From: Tetragenococcus solitarius NBRC 100494
GTDB taxonomy: Bacteria > Bacillota > Bacilli > Lactobacillales > Enterococcaceae
Assembly (NCBI RefSeq): GCF_001544195.1
Contig: NZ_BCPY01000014.1
Span: 1 to 49,072, forward strand
Direction of reading: 5' to 3'
DNA: 49,072 bases
Below are positions 1-9,265 of this stretch, in pieces. The notes under the pieces are model-generated. The model had not been told where the DNA came from, did not search any database, and saw nothing but the letters and a program-made list of their open reading frames with translations. Within the stretch, counting starts at the first letter, position 1. Each line of letters begins with the position of its first letter. The position numbers were made by a program, and so were the translations under genes.

Positions 1-981
1 GACAAAGAGCCCAAATCTAAAGGCTAATTCCATTGCCGAAATCATTGAAACATCACTTGCAATACCTTTCCCAGCAATATCAAACGCCGTACCGTGATCC
101 ACAGAAGTCCGTATAATCGGTAAACCTAAAGTAACGTTAACTCCTTTGTCAAAAGCCATCAGTTTCATAGGAATGTGTCCTTGATCATGATACATAGCCA
201 CCACAATGTCAAATTTTCCTTGTGTGGCTTTTAAAAAGACTGTATCCGGCGGTACTGGACCGCTCACATTCTTACCCTCTTCTTGTTTTTCTTTAACAGC
301 TGGTTCAATTTCTTCAATTTCTTCGTTGCCAAATAAACCAGATTCTCCACTGTGCGGATTCAGTCCAGCTACCGCTATTTTAGGGTCCTGAATTCCTAAT
401 TTATGCATTGCGTCTTCTGCCAAATCCACACATTCCATCACTCGTTCTTTTGTCGCCAGATCACAGGCTTTTCTTAGCGGAACATGAGTAGATACATGAA
501 CAACACTTAGTTTGTCGCTCCACAACATCATCGTGTATTTTTTTGTATTCGTTAATTCGGCAAAAATTTCTGTGTGGCCATCAAATGGATGACCTCCTTT
601 ATGAAGGGCTTCTTTATTTAAGGGTGCTGTTACAACAGGACCTATGTCTCCCTTTAGTGAAAGTTCTATGGCTTTTTCAATATACTTATACGCTGCATCT
701 CCAGCAGCTGCACTCACTTTTCCTATCATATCTTTACTAAAGTCAATATCAACGACATTAAATAAATTGATAGCTCCTGCTTTGAAATCTTGGATGTTAT
801 CGATAACGTTCAACTCACTTTTAATAGCCAAAACATCCATATAATACTCAATAATGCTTTTTGTTCCAAAGATAACAGCATTATCTTTATAATGATCTTG
901 TTCAACTGCTTTTAGACTTATCTCAGGTCCGATTCCAGCAAAATCTCCCATTGTTATGCCTATAATTTTATTCAATTTCAT
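1..981 (-). CDS. pdxA2: PdxA2-type 4-phospho-D-threonate/D-erythronate dehydrogenase, C-terminus cut by window edge
   Basis: 327 codons are open from ATG at 981 to the left edge with no stop yet. The family is usually about 326-330 residues, so only a few residues are missing. The metal-binding motifs of the PdxA family are visible (GHTEIFAELT, and MYHDQGHIP near the C-terminus). In the known pathway, PdxA2 proteins beside a DUF1537 kinase oxidise 4-phospho-threonate or -erythronate with NAD and decarboxylate it to dihydroxyacetone phosphate; the gene order here fits that role better than pyridoxal synthesis. It is third in the operon, starting 9 bases after the kinase stop, with AAAGG upstream. 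Family sure; exact substrate inferred. Confidence 0.9.
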   Translation of the reverse strand, partial: MKLNKIIGITMGDFAGIGPEISLKAVEQDHYKDNAVIFGTKSIIEYYMDVLAIKSELNVIDNIQDFKAGAINLFNVVDIDFSKDMIGKVSAAAGDAAYKYIEKAIELSLKGDIGPVVTAPLNKEALHKGGHPFDGHTEIFAELTNTKKYTMMLWSDKLSVVHVSTHVPLRKACDLATKERVMECVDLAEDAMHKLGIQDPKIAVAGLNPHSGESGLFGNEEIEEIEPAVKEKQEEGKNVSGPVPPDTVFLKATQGKFDIVVAMYHDQGHIPMKLMAFDKGVNVTLGLPIIRTSVDHGTAFDIAGKGIASDVSMISAMELAFRFGLFV

Positions 982-990
982 CAGCCTTTC

Positions 991-2187
991 TTATTGTTTT
1001 AAACTTGAATATAAAGAATCTTTATCACCAAAGGCTCCGGCTTTAGTGACCAATTTCATACCCTCATACTTCCCACCGACTAAACAGCTTTCAACAATCC
1101 CAGTAGACAACTCTTTTTGAATTTTACATCCTTTTGCACCTAATTCGTTTATCACTTCAATGGCAGTATCTCCTCCCGTCAAAAATAGGCGTGAAACAGG
1201 GGTGTTAGCTAAGACATTTTTGGTGATTTTTGCCAATGTTTCCTTAATCATACGACTGACTTCTTTTTTATCCGAAACCCCCAGATTTTTAAATAATTCA
1301 ATGGTTTCAAGATAATCTTGTCTTTTTCTTGTGACCGTTATGATCGTATCTTGTTTTCTCATTAAGCTTTCACACACTAATTTTGTATATTTTTCCACTC
1401 GATCTTCAATGATTAAATCATTAATTTCAATATTAATCACATGAAAGCCTTTATTTTTAGCGTATTCCATTTGCTGCAGACTGACCTGACTAATACTTCC
1501 TACAACTGACAAAGTTGGCCATTCATCTCTTTTAAACAAATATTCAGCTAAGCCAGCAGAACCAACATATAAAATTTTACGCGAATCATTTAAAGTCAAT
1601 TCTTTGACTTTTTCTAAATCCTGTTCTTCTTCAATATCGAAAACTTGAACCTTATTTTCAGGCAAGCTTGTCAAGTTTTCTAGCTCTCTAGTAGAAATGT
1701 TTTTCACTGAGTTTTCAAATTCTTTCTCAAAAAGCTCGTAAATGTTATCGGTCCAAAGAGGTGTTAATGGGTCCTTTGCAATTTCGGTTTCCATAAGGGG
1801 TACTCCATCAAGATAATGGACAGCCTTTTTAGTTGTACGCTTAATTTTAGGAAAAGCAGGCGCTACAACAATGATATCTGGTGAATAAACCTCTGTCAGT
1901 GCACGGACTTCTTGAGCAATATTTCCTCTGAGAGTAGAATCGATTTTTTTGTATACAATTGAAAATTGGTTTTTTTCAACTAAATCAGCTGTAAGTGTTT
2001 TTACCTTTTGATAAGCGTCCTCTTCTGATAAACTTCGAGATTCCGTGTCTAAAACGACAGAGTTTTCGACAAGTTCTTTAGAAGGGAATAGCAAAACATC
2101 AACGTCAATGTTATTCTTTTTTAATTGGACCCCTGTATCATTAGAACCTGTAAAGTCATCTGCTACAATTAAATATTTATTTTCCAT
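991..2187 (-). CDS. Four-carbon acid-sugar kinase (DUF1537 family, DtnK/DenK-like)
   Basis: 398 residues, close to the usual family length. The N-terminal substrate domain opens with VADDFTGSNDTGVQLKK, the family hallmark (ADDxTGxxD). The C-terminal nucleotide-binding domain carries LFLTGGDTA and ends with VTKAGAFGDKDSL, also typical. These ATP-dependent kinases phosphorylate D-threonate, L-threonate or D-erythronate at O4, and the product is the substrate of the PdxA2 enzyme encoded next. The start follows AAAGGGTGATG, which overlaps the permease stop. Which stereoisomer is used cannot be read from the sequence. Confidence 0.9.
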   Translation of the reverse strand: MENKYLIVADDFTGSNDTGVQLKKNNIDVDVLLFPSKELVENSVVLDTESRSLSEEDAYQKVKTLTADLVEKNQFSIVYKKIDSTLRGNIAQEVRALTEVYSPDIIVVAPAFPKIKRTTKKAVHYLDGVPLMETEIAKDPLTPLWTDNIYELFEKEFENSVKNISTRELENLTSLPENKVQVFDIEEEQDLEKVKELTLNDSRKILYVGSAGLAEYLFKRDEWPTLSVVGSISQVSLQQMEYAKNKGFHVINIEINDLIIEDRVEKYTKLVCESLMRKQDTIITVTRKRQDYLETIELFKNLGVSDKKEVSRMIKETLAKITKNVLANTPVSRLFLTGGDTAIEVINELGAKGCKIQKELSTGIVESCLVGGKYEGMKLVTKAGAFGDKDSLYSSLKQ

Positions 2188-2195
2188 CTAAGACA

Positions 2196-3149
2196 TCACC
2201 CTTTTGCTATATTATTTCTTTTTTTCTCATATTTGTCCAAAAAACTTACTAAAAAGGGACATATAATCGCTGTAACTATAATCGCAGCTGCAACTTGAGC
2301 GATTGCTTGGGAAGCAACAACTTTAAGCGATGGATCTATCGCAGCTACTGCAACCGGTGTACCAACTGCATTACCAGCAGTTGCGCCTACTCCAGCCCCC
2401 ACTTGCGGATATTTAAATTTCAAAATCTTAAAAACAAAATACCCAGCAAAGCCTGTAATAATCACGCATAGTACACCTAATACAATTCCTGAAATTCCAG
2501 CCGACACAAGTTGACTCAAATTTAACCCTGCACCTAGAGGAAAAGCAAAAAACGGAATTAATAAGCTAGTTCCTGGCGCTAAAAATGTACGAATATTTTC
2601 GTCAAGGTTCCCCAAAATAAATCCGATTAAAATCGGCATAACAGCTGCTAAAAGGGCTGAAATAGGAATTTCTGCTAACCCTGTGGCCCCAAAAGCAATC
2701 ATTGTAAAAAATGGTCCATCGCTTAAAGCGATAATTGAAGTCGCGCCTACGTCAGTAGAATCCCCATACTCCCCGGCTAGAGCAGCGTATAGACCACCAT
2801 TTTTATTTGTTAAAGAAGATATAATCGCCAAAGGACTTATCCCTAAAACACCAGCAACACCAAAAAAGTGATTTACCAAAATCCCTAAAACCGCACCAAT
2901 CCCTACTTTTGTAATCAAAAGAATAATACCTTTGTATACTGAAGTTCCTGCCTGTTTTACATTAATTTGAGCTCCATTACAAAAAAGAAAAGCTCCTAAA
3001 AGTGCAGTTGAACCACTTTTAAACAGCGCTTCTGTAAATCCTCCTAACTCGAAAAATTGAGGAAAAAACGTGTTAGTCAAAGCACCTAGTAGTAATGGAA
3101 CAACCATCATACCACCAGGAATTTTTTTAACTTTTAAAAGAATATCCAT
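2196..3149 (-). CDS. KdgT-family 2-keto-3-deoxygluconate-type permease
   Basis: Membrane protein of 317 residues when started at the ATG at 3149, which has GGAGG at good spacing; a longer reading to 3218 adds 23 residues without a ribosome site. It has about ten hydrophobic segments and family-like stretches (KIPGGMMVVPLLLGA near the N-terminus, ATAGNAVGTPVAVAA near the C-terminus). KdgT proteins are proton-coupled importers of sugar acids. As first gene before the DUF1537 kinase and PdxA2, it probably imports threonate or erythronate rather than ketodeoxygluconate; that is inference from the operon. Confidence 0.85.
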   Translation of the reverse strand: MDILLKVKKIPGGMMVVPLLLGALTNTFFPQFFELGGFTEALFKSGSTALLGAFLFCNGAQINVKQAGTSVYKGIILLITKVGIGAVLGILVNHFFGVAGVLGISPLAIISSLTNKNGGLYAALAGEYGDSTDVGATSIIALSDGPFFTMIAFGATGLAEIPISALLAAVMPILIGFILGNLDENIRTFLAPGTSLLIPFFAFPLGAGLNLSQLVSAGISGIVLGVLCVIITGFAGYFVFKILKFKYPQVGAGVGATAGNAVGTPVAVAAIDPSLKVVASQAIAQVAAAIIVTAIICPFLVSFLDKYEKKRNNIAKG

Positions 3150-3333
3150 CAATAAAACCTCCATAAAATTTATATAATCTAGATTATAAGAAGAATATAA
3201 TCCGTTTACATAAATCAAACAATTGAATAAAATAAATCAATCGTTTAAAATTAAAACAATTATGATTTTTTCAAAAAATAATTTCTTTTTTAATAAAAAA
3301 TTGTTCAAAAATAAAACGGAAGGTGTATATATT
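3150..3333. promoter_or_regulatory. Divergent control region between permease operon and PrpR-like regulator
   Basis: Very AT-rich 184-bp spacer that must hold both promoters. I see no convincing sigma-54 element (GG-N10-GC) on the permease side, which agrees with the regulator lacking the sigma-54 contact loop. No strong palindrome stands out. Confidence 0.4.
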
Positions 3334-5070
3334 GTGTTAAAAATTTTAGCCATTGCTCCATATGAAAATTTGAAAAAGAAATTTGATCAGGTAAGTCAAA
3401 AATTTGATGGAATTGAATTGACAAGTTACGAAGGTGATTTAGACAATGGAGTTCGATTAGTTAAAGAAGAAGAGGACAAATTTGACATTATTATATCACG
3501 TGGTGGAACAGCCAAAGAAATCAAATCGGCCAGTAAACTACCTGTAATAGAAGTTGATATATCCATATTAGACATCTTGCGTATCATAAAAATGATTGAA
3601 AACTATACCCAATATTTTGTATTTGTAGGTTATGCTAATATTACCAAACAAGTAGAAATTCTTTCTGAAGTATTAGATAAACAAATCGATGTTATGACGA
3701 TTACAAAACAATCTGAAGTGCCTGAAATAATAGCTAAAGTAAAAGAAAATAACTATACTTTAGTTATAGGTGACAAAATTACCACACGTATCGCTCAAGA
3801 GCATGAATTAAATGCCATCTTGATAGACTCTGGTGAAGAAAGTATCACTAATGCTATCGAAGAAGCAATCACAATGGGAACTATTTTTATTAACCAGTCG
3901 AACAAACAACGCTATGAAGAAATGATTTTACAGAATTTAAATTTGACAGTATTTTTATTTGATCCTGATGAAAATCTTATTTATGCCAATCCTAGCGATG
4001 AAACTGTGAAACAACTTCCCCTCTTAAAAAAAATTATTTTAAAATTGAAAGAACAGAAAAAAGATAAAATATCTTCCTATGAAGAATACAACCATCATCT
4101 TTTTTACATAGAAGCTATCTTGCTTAAAAACGGCTTTCTTATTTATTCTAAAAAAGAAAAGCTGACGTTCAACAAAGACCAATTATTTATAAAAGAAGCG
4201 GCTTCTAGTATAGAAAATACGAAAAGAAATAGTTCTATTTTTATTGGGGACGACATGAAAACGCTAAAGAAATTGTTGGATAAAAAGGTAAATTTGGTTT
4301 TTTATGGAGAAAAAGGTACTGGGAAAAAAAGTATTAAAAAAATTATAATGAACCGGGAAGAATCCAAGAATTACTGGACCCTTAATCTTAATAATCATTT
4401 CACTAAGAATGAGTGGAATAGCCTATTTAATTCTCCCAATTCAATATTTTATGATGAAAATACAACTTTCTTTGTCGAAGGAATATGTGATACAAATATA
4501 ACTTATTTAAAAGATTTAATATCCTTTATTCAACAAGCCCCTAATCGTTCTAATCGTTGGTTCTTTTCACTTACGATAAATAAAAATACAAAGATAGCAC
4601 TACGAACATTGTTAGATGCATCAAATATATTGTCTTTTAAAATCAAACCTCTACGCCAACGTACAGAGGAACTTGGTTCGATCGTCAGTCTTTATACTTA
4701 TGAATTTAAAACACGCCACAATAAAAATATCATTGGATTTGAGCCCAGTGCGCTTGATGAAATGAAAAACTATTCTTGGCCAGGTAATATGGAACAGTTA
4801 AAAAAAGCAGTTGAAAAAATGGTTATTCTTACTTCCAATGCTTTTATTTCCAAAAGTACGGTCCAGCATTATATTAAACAATCAGAAGCAATGTATGATG
4901 AGGAAAAAGTACTTCAATCTTTTGATATACACGAATTACGTAATAAAAGCTTAGAAGAAATTAAACAATTAATCATAAAAAGACTGCTTGATGACAATAA
5001 TGGAAATAAAACAAAAACTGCCGACGAATTAGAGATAAGCAGGAGTACTTTGTGGCGCTATCTCAAATAA
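3334..5070 (+). CDS. PrpR_N-domain transcriptional activator with a degenerate AAA+ domain
   Basis: 578 residues from GTG at 3334, preceded by GGAAGG 8-9 bases upstream; the frame is open further up to 3223 but that stretch is low-complexity. The N-terminal third matches the PrpR sensor domain (IISRGGTAKEIKS, then VEVDISILDILR), which senses small acids. A PAS-like middle precedes an AAA+ region with Walker A GEKGTGKK (about residues 325-332), an R-finger-like PLRQRTEE and YSWPGNMEQLKKA. The C-terminus is a Fis-type helix-turn-helix (NKTKTADELEISRSTLWRYL). The GAFTGA loop that contacts sigma-54 is absent and Walker B is unusual (FFVEGICD). It probably activates the divergent sugar-acid operon, perhaps without sigma-54. 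Confidence 0.85.
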   Translation: MLKILAIAPYENLKKKFDQVSQKFDGIELTSYEGDLDNGVRLVKEEEDKFDIIISRGGTAKEIKSASKLPVIEVDISILDILRIIKMIENYTQYFVFVGYANITKQVEILSEVLDKQIDVMTITKQSEVPEIIAKVKENNYTLVIGDKITTRIAQEHELNAILIDSGEESITNAIEEAITMGTIFINQSNKQRYEEMILQNLNLTVFLFDPDENLIYANPSDETVKQLPLLKKIILKLKEQKKDKISSYEEYNHHLFYIEAILLKNGFLIYSKKEKLTFNKDQLFIKEAASSIENTKRNSSIFIGDDMKTLKKLLDKKVNLVFYGEKGTGKKSIKKIIMNREESKNYWTLNLNNHFTKNEWNSLFNSPNSIFYDENTTFFVEGICDTNITYLKDLISFIQQAPNRSNRWFFSLTINKNTKIALRTLLDASNILSFKIKPLRQRTEELGSIVSLYTYEFKTRHNKNIIGFEPSALDEMKNYSWPGNMEQLKKAVEKMVILTSNAFISKSTVQHYIKQSEAMYDEEKVLQSFDIHELRNKSLEEIKQLIIKRLLDDNNGNKTKTADELEISRSTLWRYLK

Positions 5071-5124
5071 GAAAGATATTGTCTACAAAATGAAAAGATT
5101 GTAATGTAAGCTATTTTAATAACA

Positions 5125-5224
5125 AAATATCCGAACTATAAAGAGATTGCTCCTATGGTCTGTTAAGCCCGTCGCTCAAACAAATGACGGTCAGCATACC
5201 ATACTAAATATAGTTCGGATATTT
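5125..5224. repeat. 100-bp element with 16-bp perfect terminal inverted repeats
   Basis: The arm at 5125-5140 (AAATATCCGAACTATA) is the exact reverse complement of 5209-5224. Inside lies a second stem: ATGGT/ACCAT, CTG/CAG and CCGTC/GACGG around the loop GCTCAAACAAAT. It sits between the convergent regulator and glycerate kinase genes. It could be a bidirectional terminator or structured RNA, but the length, nesting and lack of a clear T-run also resemble a miniature inverted-repeat element. Structure seen; role unknown. Confidence 0.75.
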
Positions 5225-5250
5225 CTGTTTAATTTTTATTATTCTAATTT

Positions 5251-6390
5251 TTACAAAGCTCTGGCGGCTTGGATAATGGCCGCTAGGTTCGCTGATGTAG
5301 CTTTCAAATTTGTTGCGCCATTTTCTAAGGCTGTTTCTAAAGAAGCCAACTGCGGCACAATACTAAATACGGCAGTAATCCCTTCTTCATAGACCGTTTC
5401 GTAGCCTTCGTTTAAAGAACCTGTTAAGGCAATCGTAGGAACATGATGCTTTTTTCCTATATGAGAAACGGCTACAGGTGTCTTTCCGAAACGTGTTTGA
5501 TGGTTAATACTCCCTTCACCCGTTATCAAAAGATCGGCGTCTTTTACCGAATCTTCTAGTTTCAATATTCCAACTAGTAATTCTCCACCTTTTTGCAAAT
5601 CCGCATTTAAAAAACCTAACAAGCCAGCACCTAAGCCACCAGCTGCTCCTGATCCTGATGGTGAATCAATATCCTGGTTCATTTGCTTTCGAACAATCTT
5701 AGCGAAGTGTCTTAAATTCTGATCTAATTGTTCTAAAATAGGTAGCGTGCCGCCTTTTTGTGGGCCATAAATATAAGACGCTCCATTTGGTCCTGTTAAA
5801 GGATTATCTACATCGCATGCAACTTTAAATGAAACTTCTTTAATACGGGGATGCATTTGGGAAACATCGATTGTCACTAAATCTCTTAGGCCTTCACCGG
5901 TTGGTTCGATCATTTGCTCATCTTTATCAAGCAACCTTCCACCCAAGCTCATGATCATCCCAGCTCCACCATCATTAGTAGCACTGCCGCCAATCCCCAG
6001 AAGGATTTCCTCTACATTTTCATCTAAAGCGGATTTTATTAATTCACCAAAGCCATAGGAAGTAGTTTTTAAAGGGTTGCGCTGGTTGACTTTTACTTTA
6101 TCGAGACCAGATGAAGCTGCCATTTCGATCACTGCCATTTTTTTATCTCCGGATAGACCGTACTGTGCTTTCAATGGCTCTCCAAGAGGCCCTTTTACAT
6201 TTACCGTTTTAAAGGTGCCTCCCGTTGCATCGATAATTGTTTGGACAGTTCCTTCGCCTCCGTCAGCCATTGGAATTTTTATATACTTTTCAGCTGGCAT
6301 CACTTCTTTAAACCCACCTTCAATAGCCGTTGCTGCTTCTAAAGCGGTCATACTTTCTTTAAATGAATCTGGTGCAATGACAATTTTCAT
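5251..6390 (-). CDS. glxK: Glycerate kinase (GlxK/GarK family)
   Basis: 379 residues from ATG at 6390, which follows AAAGGGTG; a longer reading to 6429 would overlap the permease and has no ribosome site. It starts MKIVIAPDSFKES and contains MADGGEGT, GIGGSATNDGGAGM and GSGAAGGLGAGLL, all hallmarks of glycerate kinase type 1. It phosphorylates D-glycerate with ATP, to 2- or 3-phosphoglycerate depending on subgroup, feeding lower glycolysis. It is encoded 31 bases after a GntP-type permease, so the pair is a D-glycerate uptake and activation module. Confidence 0.93.
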   Translation of the reverse strand: MKIVIAPDSFKESMTALEAATAIEGGFKEVMPAEKYIKIPMADGGEGTVQTIIDATGGTFKTVNVKGPLGEPLKAQYGLSGDKKMAVIEMAASSGLDKVKVNQRNPLKTTSYGFGELIKSALDENVEEILLGIGGSATNDGGAGMIMSLGGRLLDKDEQMIEPTGEGLRDLVTIDVSQMHPRIKEVSFKVACDVDNPLTGPNGASYIYGPQKGGTLPILEQLDQNLRHFAKIVRKQMNQDIDSPSGSGAAGGLGAGLLGFLNADLQKGGELLVGILKLEDSVKDADLLITGEGSINHQTRFGKTPVAVSHIGKKHHVPTIALTGSLNEGYETVYEEGITAVFSIVPQLASLETALENGATNLKATSANLAAIIQAARAL

Positions 6391-6421
6391 ACTTTCACCC
6401 TTTCTAGCACTTAGTGATCTC

Positions 6422-7687
6422 TCAACCAACTATACCAAATATCAACACAGAAACAACTGTAGTAGTTAGCCCAATTAAAGACTCATACGGAACTAACCTC
6501 AACCGATCCCTAAAAGTCATCTGAACGCTTCCTCCAGTGGCGTGAAAGAAACTCCCATGCGGCATATGATCTAATACGGTAGATCCTGCGTGAATCATAG
6601 CAGCACCAGAAATACCAGAAATACCAGAATCTAGCAGGGTGGTATTGAACACTTGTCCAGCTACGATGGCACCTGAAGTCGTCGATGCCGTTGCACCTGA
6701 CATCAAAATACCTGCTAAAGGTGCTAACAAATAGACAGGTATTCCCATATCAGAAATAAAATCAATTAGGACCTCTCCTAAGGTCGAATTTGTAATAACT
6801 CCAGCAATCAAACCTGTTCCGATAAGCAGTACTGCAACATTGGTCATTTTACTTAGACCAAATTTGGCTTGATTTACGATGCCTTTCAACTGTCCCATAC
6901 AAATAGAACCGACTACTCCACCTAGCGGTAATGCGACCATCGGATCAATTTCAATATTAAAGATTGGTCTGAAAGAAAGCAAGACAACGGCGGTCAAAGG
7001 ACCCGCTAGTGCAGTTATAAAACTGGGTAACTCTGTCTCAATTCTTTCATTCTCACTAGTATTGTTAAAAGCTACTTTTATCCCCTTTTTTGTTAGACGC
7101 TTAGATAAGAAATAAGTCATAAATAGTGCAACAATACCTGGGATGACACCAGCAAGCATCACTGAGGTTAAAGGGGTAGCAAAAGCATCAGATAGAGCGA
7201 TGGTATTTGGATTAGGAGACATCACATTGCCCGCTTTGCCTCCACCGATCATTGCCAGTAAAATCGCAGTCTTACTAAGTTTCGCATCTTTAGCAATAAT
7301 TAGTGCAATAGGCGCAACCGTGATAACCGCTATATCAACAAACACACCAACTGCGGTTAAAATTAAAGTAGCTAAAGCTAAGGCAAAAAGAGCTTTTGCC
7401 TCACCTATTTTATTTATAATGGTTCGAGCAATAGATTCTGCGCCACCAGTTTCAATCAAAACACCCGCTAAAATTCCTGCAGCGAGTATTCTTAAAATAG
7501 CTGTCATCATATCCTGAGCTCCACTTATCATCAGTTCAATCGTCTCAGCTAAAGACGCTCCACCTAATATTCCCCCCGCTAATGCTCCTATAAAAAGTCC
7601 GTAAACAGCTGGTACCTTTAAAAAAATTAAAATGATCGCGATAAATAAACCTAAAATAGCTCCCAAAGCACTGACTTGTATGTCCAT
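6422..7687 (-). CDS. GntP-family permease (probable D-glycerate or gluconate importer)
   Basis: 421 residues, about 12 hydrophobic segments, the usual size for the gluconate:H+ symporter family. Typical stretches are GGGKAGNVMSPNPNTIAL and AGSTVLDHMPHGSFFHATGG. Start ATG at 7687 with GGGGGAG upstream. Cotranscription with glycerate kinase makes D-glycerate the likely substrate; gluconate is possible, but no gluconokinase is nearby. Confidence 0.88.
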   Translation of the reverse strand: MDIQVSALGAILGLFIAIILIFLKVPAVYGLFIGALAGGILGGASLAETIELMISGAQDMMTAILRILAAGILAGVLIETGGAESIARTIINKIGEAKALFALALATLILTAVGVFVDIAVITVAPIALIIAKDAKLSKTAILLAMIGGGKAGNVMSPNPNTIALSDAFATPLTSVMLAGVIPGIVALFMTYFLSKRLTKKGIKVAFNNTSENERIETELPSFITALAGPLTAVVLLSFRPIFNIEIDPMVALPLGGVVGSICMGQLKGIVNQAKFGLSKMTNVAVLLIGTGLIAGVITNSTLGEVLIDFISDMGIPVYLLAPLAGILMSGATASTTSGAIVAGQVFNTTLLDSGISGISGAAMIHAGSTVLDHMPHGSFFHATGGSVQMTFRDRLRLVPYESLIGLTTTVVSVLIFGIVG

Positions 7688-8154
7688 GTTCTCCAGTTCT
7701 CCCCCTTTAATTTACTAGAAACTTTTACAGTATGTTCAAAAAATCACTAATATTTCCAAAAAAATACATAATAAAAAACCTAACTTTTCCAATAAACGTT
7801 GAAAAAATCAGGTTAAGCCTTGAATGAGTTACTCCCAAATATTTATTTTTTCTATAAAACAACAAACATAAAATCTAGTTAGAATCAAATATCCCCTTAT
7901 TTTTCTCTTTTAGCTAATATCATCTTCTAATTTAAGCTTTTCTTCCAATTTATAAATACATCCACCCCTTTACTTACTATAAAAAAGCGTTACCAATTCC
8001 AAATTCATTGTATCTCAATGTAAAGTGAATCTCAACTGGCTAAATTACTGATTTCTATTAAAATATAATAGCTCATGGAAATGGACGACCTTGCCTCATG
8101 AACTATTTATCCAATACATTAGGTGCAATTTACATGAAATTTAGGATTCTATAC
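7688..8154. other. Gene-free spacer between the glycerate operon and nucleoside hydrolase
   Basis: AT-rich spacer with no supportable ORF. 7808-7857 resembles 15077-15120: both contain TCAGGTTAAGCCT followed by an AATATTTATTTTTT tract. A cre-like AAAAAGCGTTACCA lies near 7983. An imperfect inverted repeat (ATAGCTCATG at 8068-8077, CATGAACTAT at 8097-8106) could fold in a leader RNA; I do not recognise a known riboswitch. Confidence 0.5.
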
Positions 8155-8182
8155 TTACACTACCTCTTTCATGTTGTATACT
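8155..8182 (+). promoter_or_regulatory. Putative promoter of the nucleoside hydrolase operon
   Basis: TTACAC at 8155-8160 and TATACT at 8177-8182 are separated by 16 bases. The corresponding sequence is retained in the decayed copy near 15625-15655, which supports its identity. Confidence 0.5.
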
Positions 8183-8275
8183 AAATAAGTATTCATAAAA
8201 TCAGATAAAAATATCTGGACTGGTTCGGAAACTTCCCAGGATAAAAAACCAAGAACTTCACAAGGAGGTAGGAAA

Positions 8276-9265
8276 GTGAATACAAAGAAAAATATTATTA
8301 TTGACTGTGATCCAGGAATAGATGATAGCTTAGCATTACTCCTGGCTTTACAGTCAAAAGAATTGAACGTACTTGGCATCACTATTGTCAGCGGTAATGT
8401 GCCAGCAAGTATTGGCGCACAAAATGCATTAAAAGTTTTGCAACTGGTCAATCGTTTGGATATTCCAGTATATATTGGCGCTGAAAAACCGCTAAAAGTT
8501 CCCTTTGAAAGTGCGCAAGACACCCATGGTGAAGATGGTTTAGGTAATAGTCAAATCCCATCTGTCTCATCGGCTTCCCTTCAAGAAAACGCAGTGTTTT
8601 TTATAAAAGAGACCCTCCACCAAAATCCCGAAACGATAGTGTTGGCTTTAGGTCCTCTTACAAATATTGCCCTTGCTTTAAACGAAGATCCTAGTTGTTT
8701 TGACCAAGTCTCACGTTTTGTTGTAATGGGGGGCAATTACCGCTCACATGGGAATTGTTCACCTGTGGCTGAATATAATTTTTGGTGTGATCCCGATGCG
8801 GCAAAATTTGTTTTTGAACAAGAATTCCCGGTTCCAATTGAAATGGTCGGACTGGATGTCACTAGAAAAATTGTCTTAACCCCCACAATTCTAGAATATA
8901 TGAAACATACGAACAAACAAATTTATTCTTTTATTCAGCAAATTTCTCGGTTTTATTTTGATTATCACTGGGAACATGAAAAAGTTTTAGGTTGCGTAAT
9001 CAACGATCCTCTAACTGTTGCTTATTTGCTCGATTCATCACTTGCTCAAGGTTTTAATAGTCATGTGGAAGTAGCAACATTGGGGCTCGGCCGCGGACAA
9101 TCGATCGTAGATGATCACAACTTTTGGCAGTTACCCAATAATTGTTACCTTTTGACCGAGGTGGATCCAGCCATTTTTTGGCACATATTTTTAACACGAG
9201 TTTGTAAAGCAGAAGAAATCGAGCTTGCTCAAATTCTTCCTCAGTTATTGGAGGGAAAATTATGA
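8276..9265 (+). CDS. Inosine/uridine-preferring nucleoside hydrolase
   Basis: 329 residues from GTG at 8276, with AAGGAGG at 8262-8268. The calcium-binding signature DCDPGIDDSLALL is at the N-terminus, and VVMGGNYRSHGN plus AEYNFWCDPDAA follow in the usual order. These enzymes hydrolyse ribonucleosides to a base and ribose. The late motif normally written HDP reads NDP here (VINDPLTVAYLL): the Asp ligand is kept but the adjacent His, a proton donor in some members, is Asn, so specificity may differ. The stop overlaps the start of an ECF transporter S-component gene. A decayed partial copy is at 15661-15861. Confidence 0.92.
   Translation: MNTKKNIIIDCDPGIDDSLALLLALQSKELNVLGITIVSGNVPASIGAQNALKVLQLVNRLDIPVYIGAEKPLKVPFESAQDTHGEDGLGNSQIPSVSSASLQENAVFFIKETLHQNPETIVLALGPLTNIALALNEDPSCFDQVSRFVVMGGNYRSHGNCSPVAEYNFWCDPDAAKFVFEQEFPVPIEMVGLDVTRKIVLTPTILEYMKHTNKQIYSFIQQISRFYFDYHWEHEKVLGCVINDPLTVAYLLDSSLAQGFNSHVEVATLGLGRGQSIVDDHNFWQLPNNCYLLTEVDPAIFWHIFLTRVCKAEEIELAQILPQLLEGKL

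Noticed and set aside
543-844. Plus-strand frames of about 65 codons
   Set aside because: Antisense of the PdxA2-type gene, with no family resemblance.
5147-5392. 81-codon plus-strand frame
   Set aside because: It crosses the 100-bp inverted-repeat element and the antisense of glycerate kinase and has no ribosome site.
8068-8106. Possible riboswitch before the nucleoside hydrolase
   Set aside because: Only one imperfect 10-bp stem; no conserved purine, preQ1 or other aptamer sequence and no terminator switch seen.
8155-8523. 122-codon minus-strand frame over the nucleoside hydrolase head
   Set aside because: Shadow of the hydrolase coding sequence; the plus strand has the DCDPGIDD motif and AAGGAGG.
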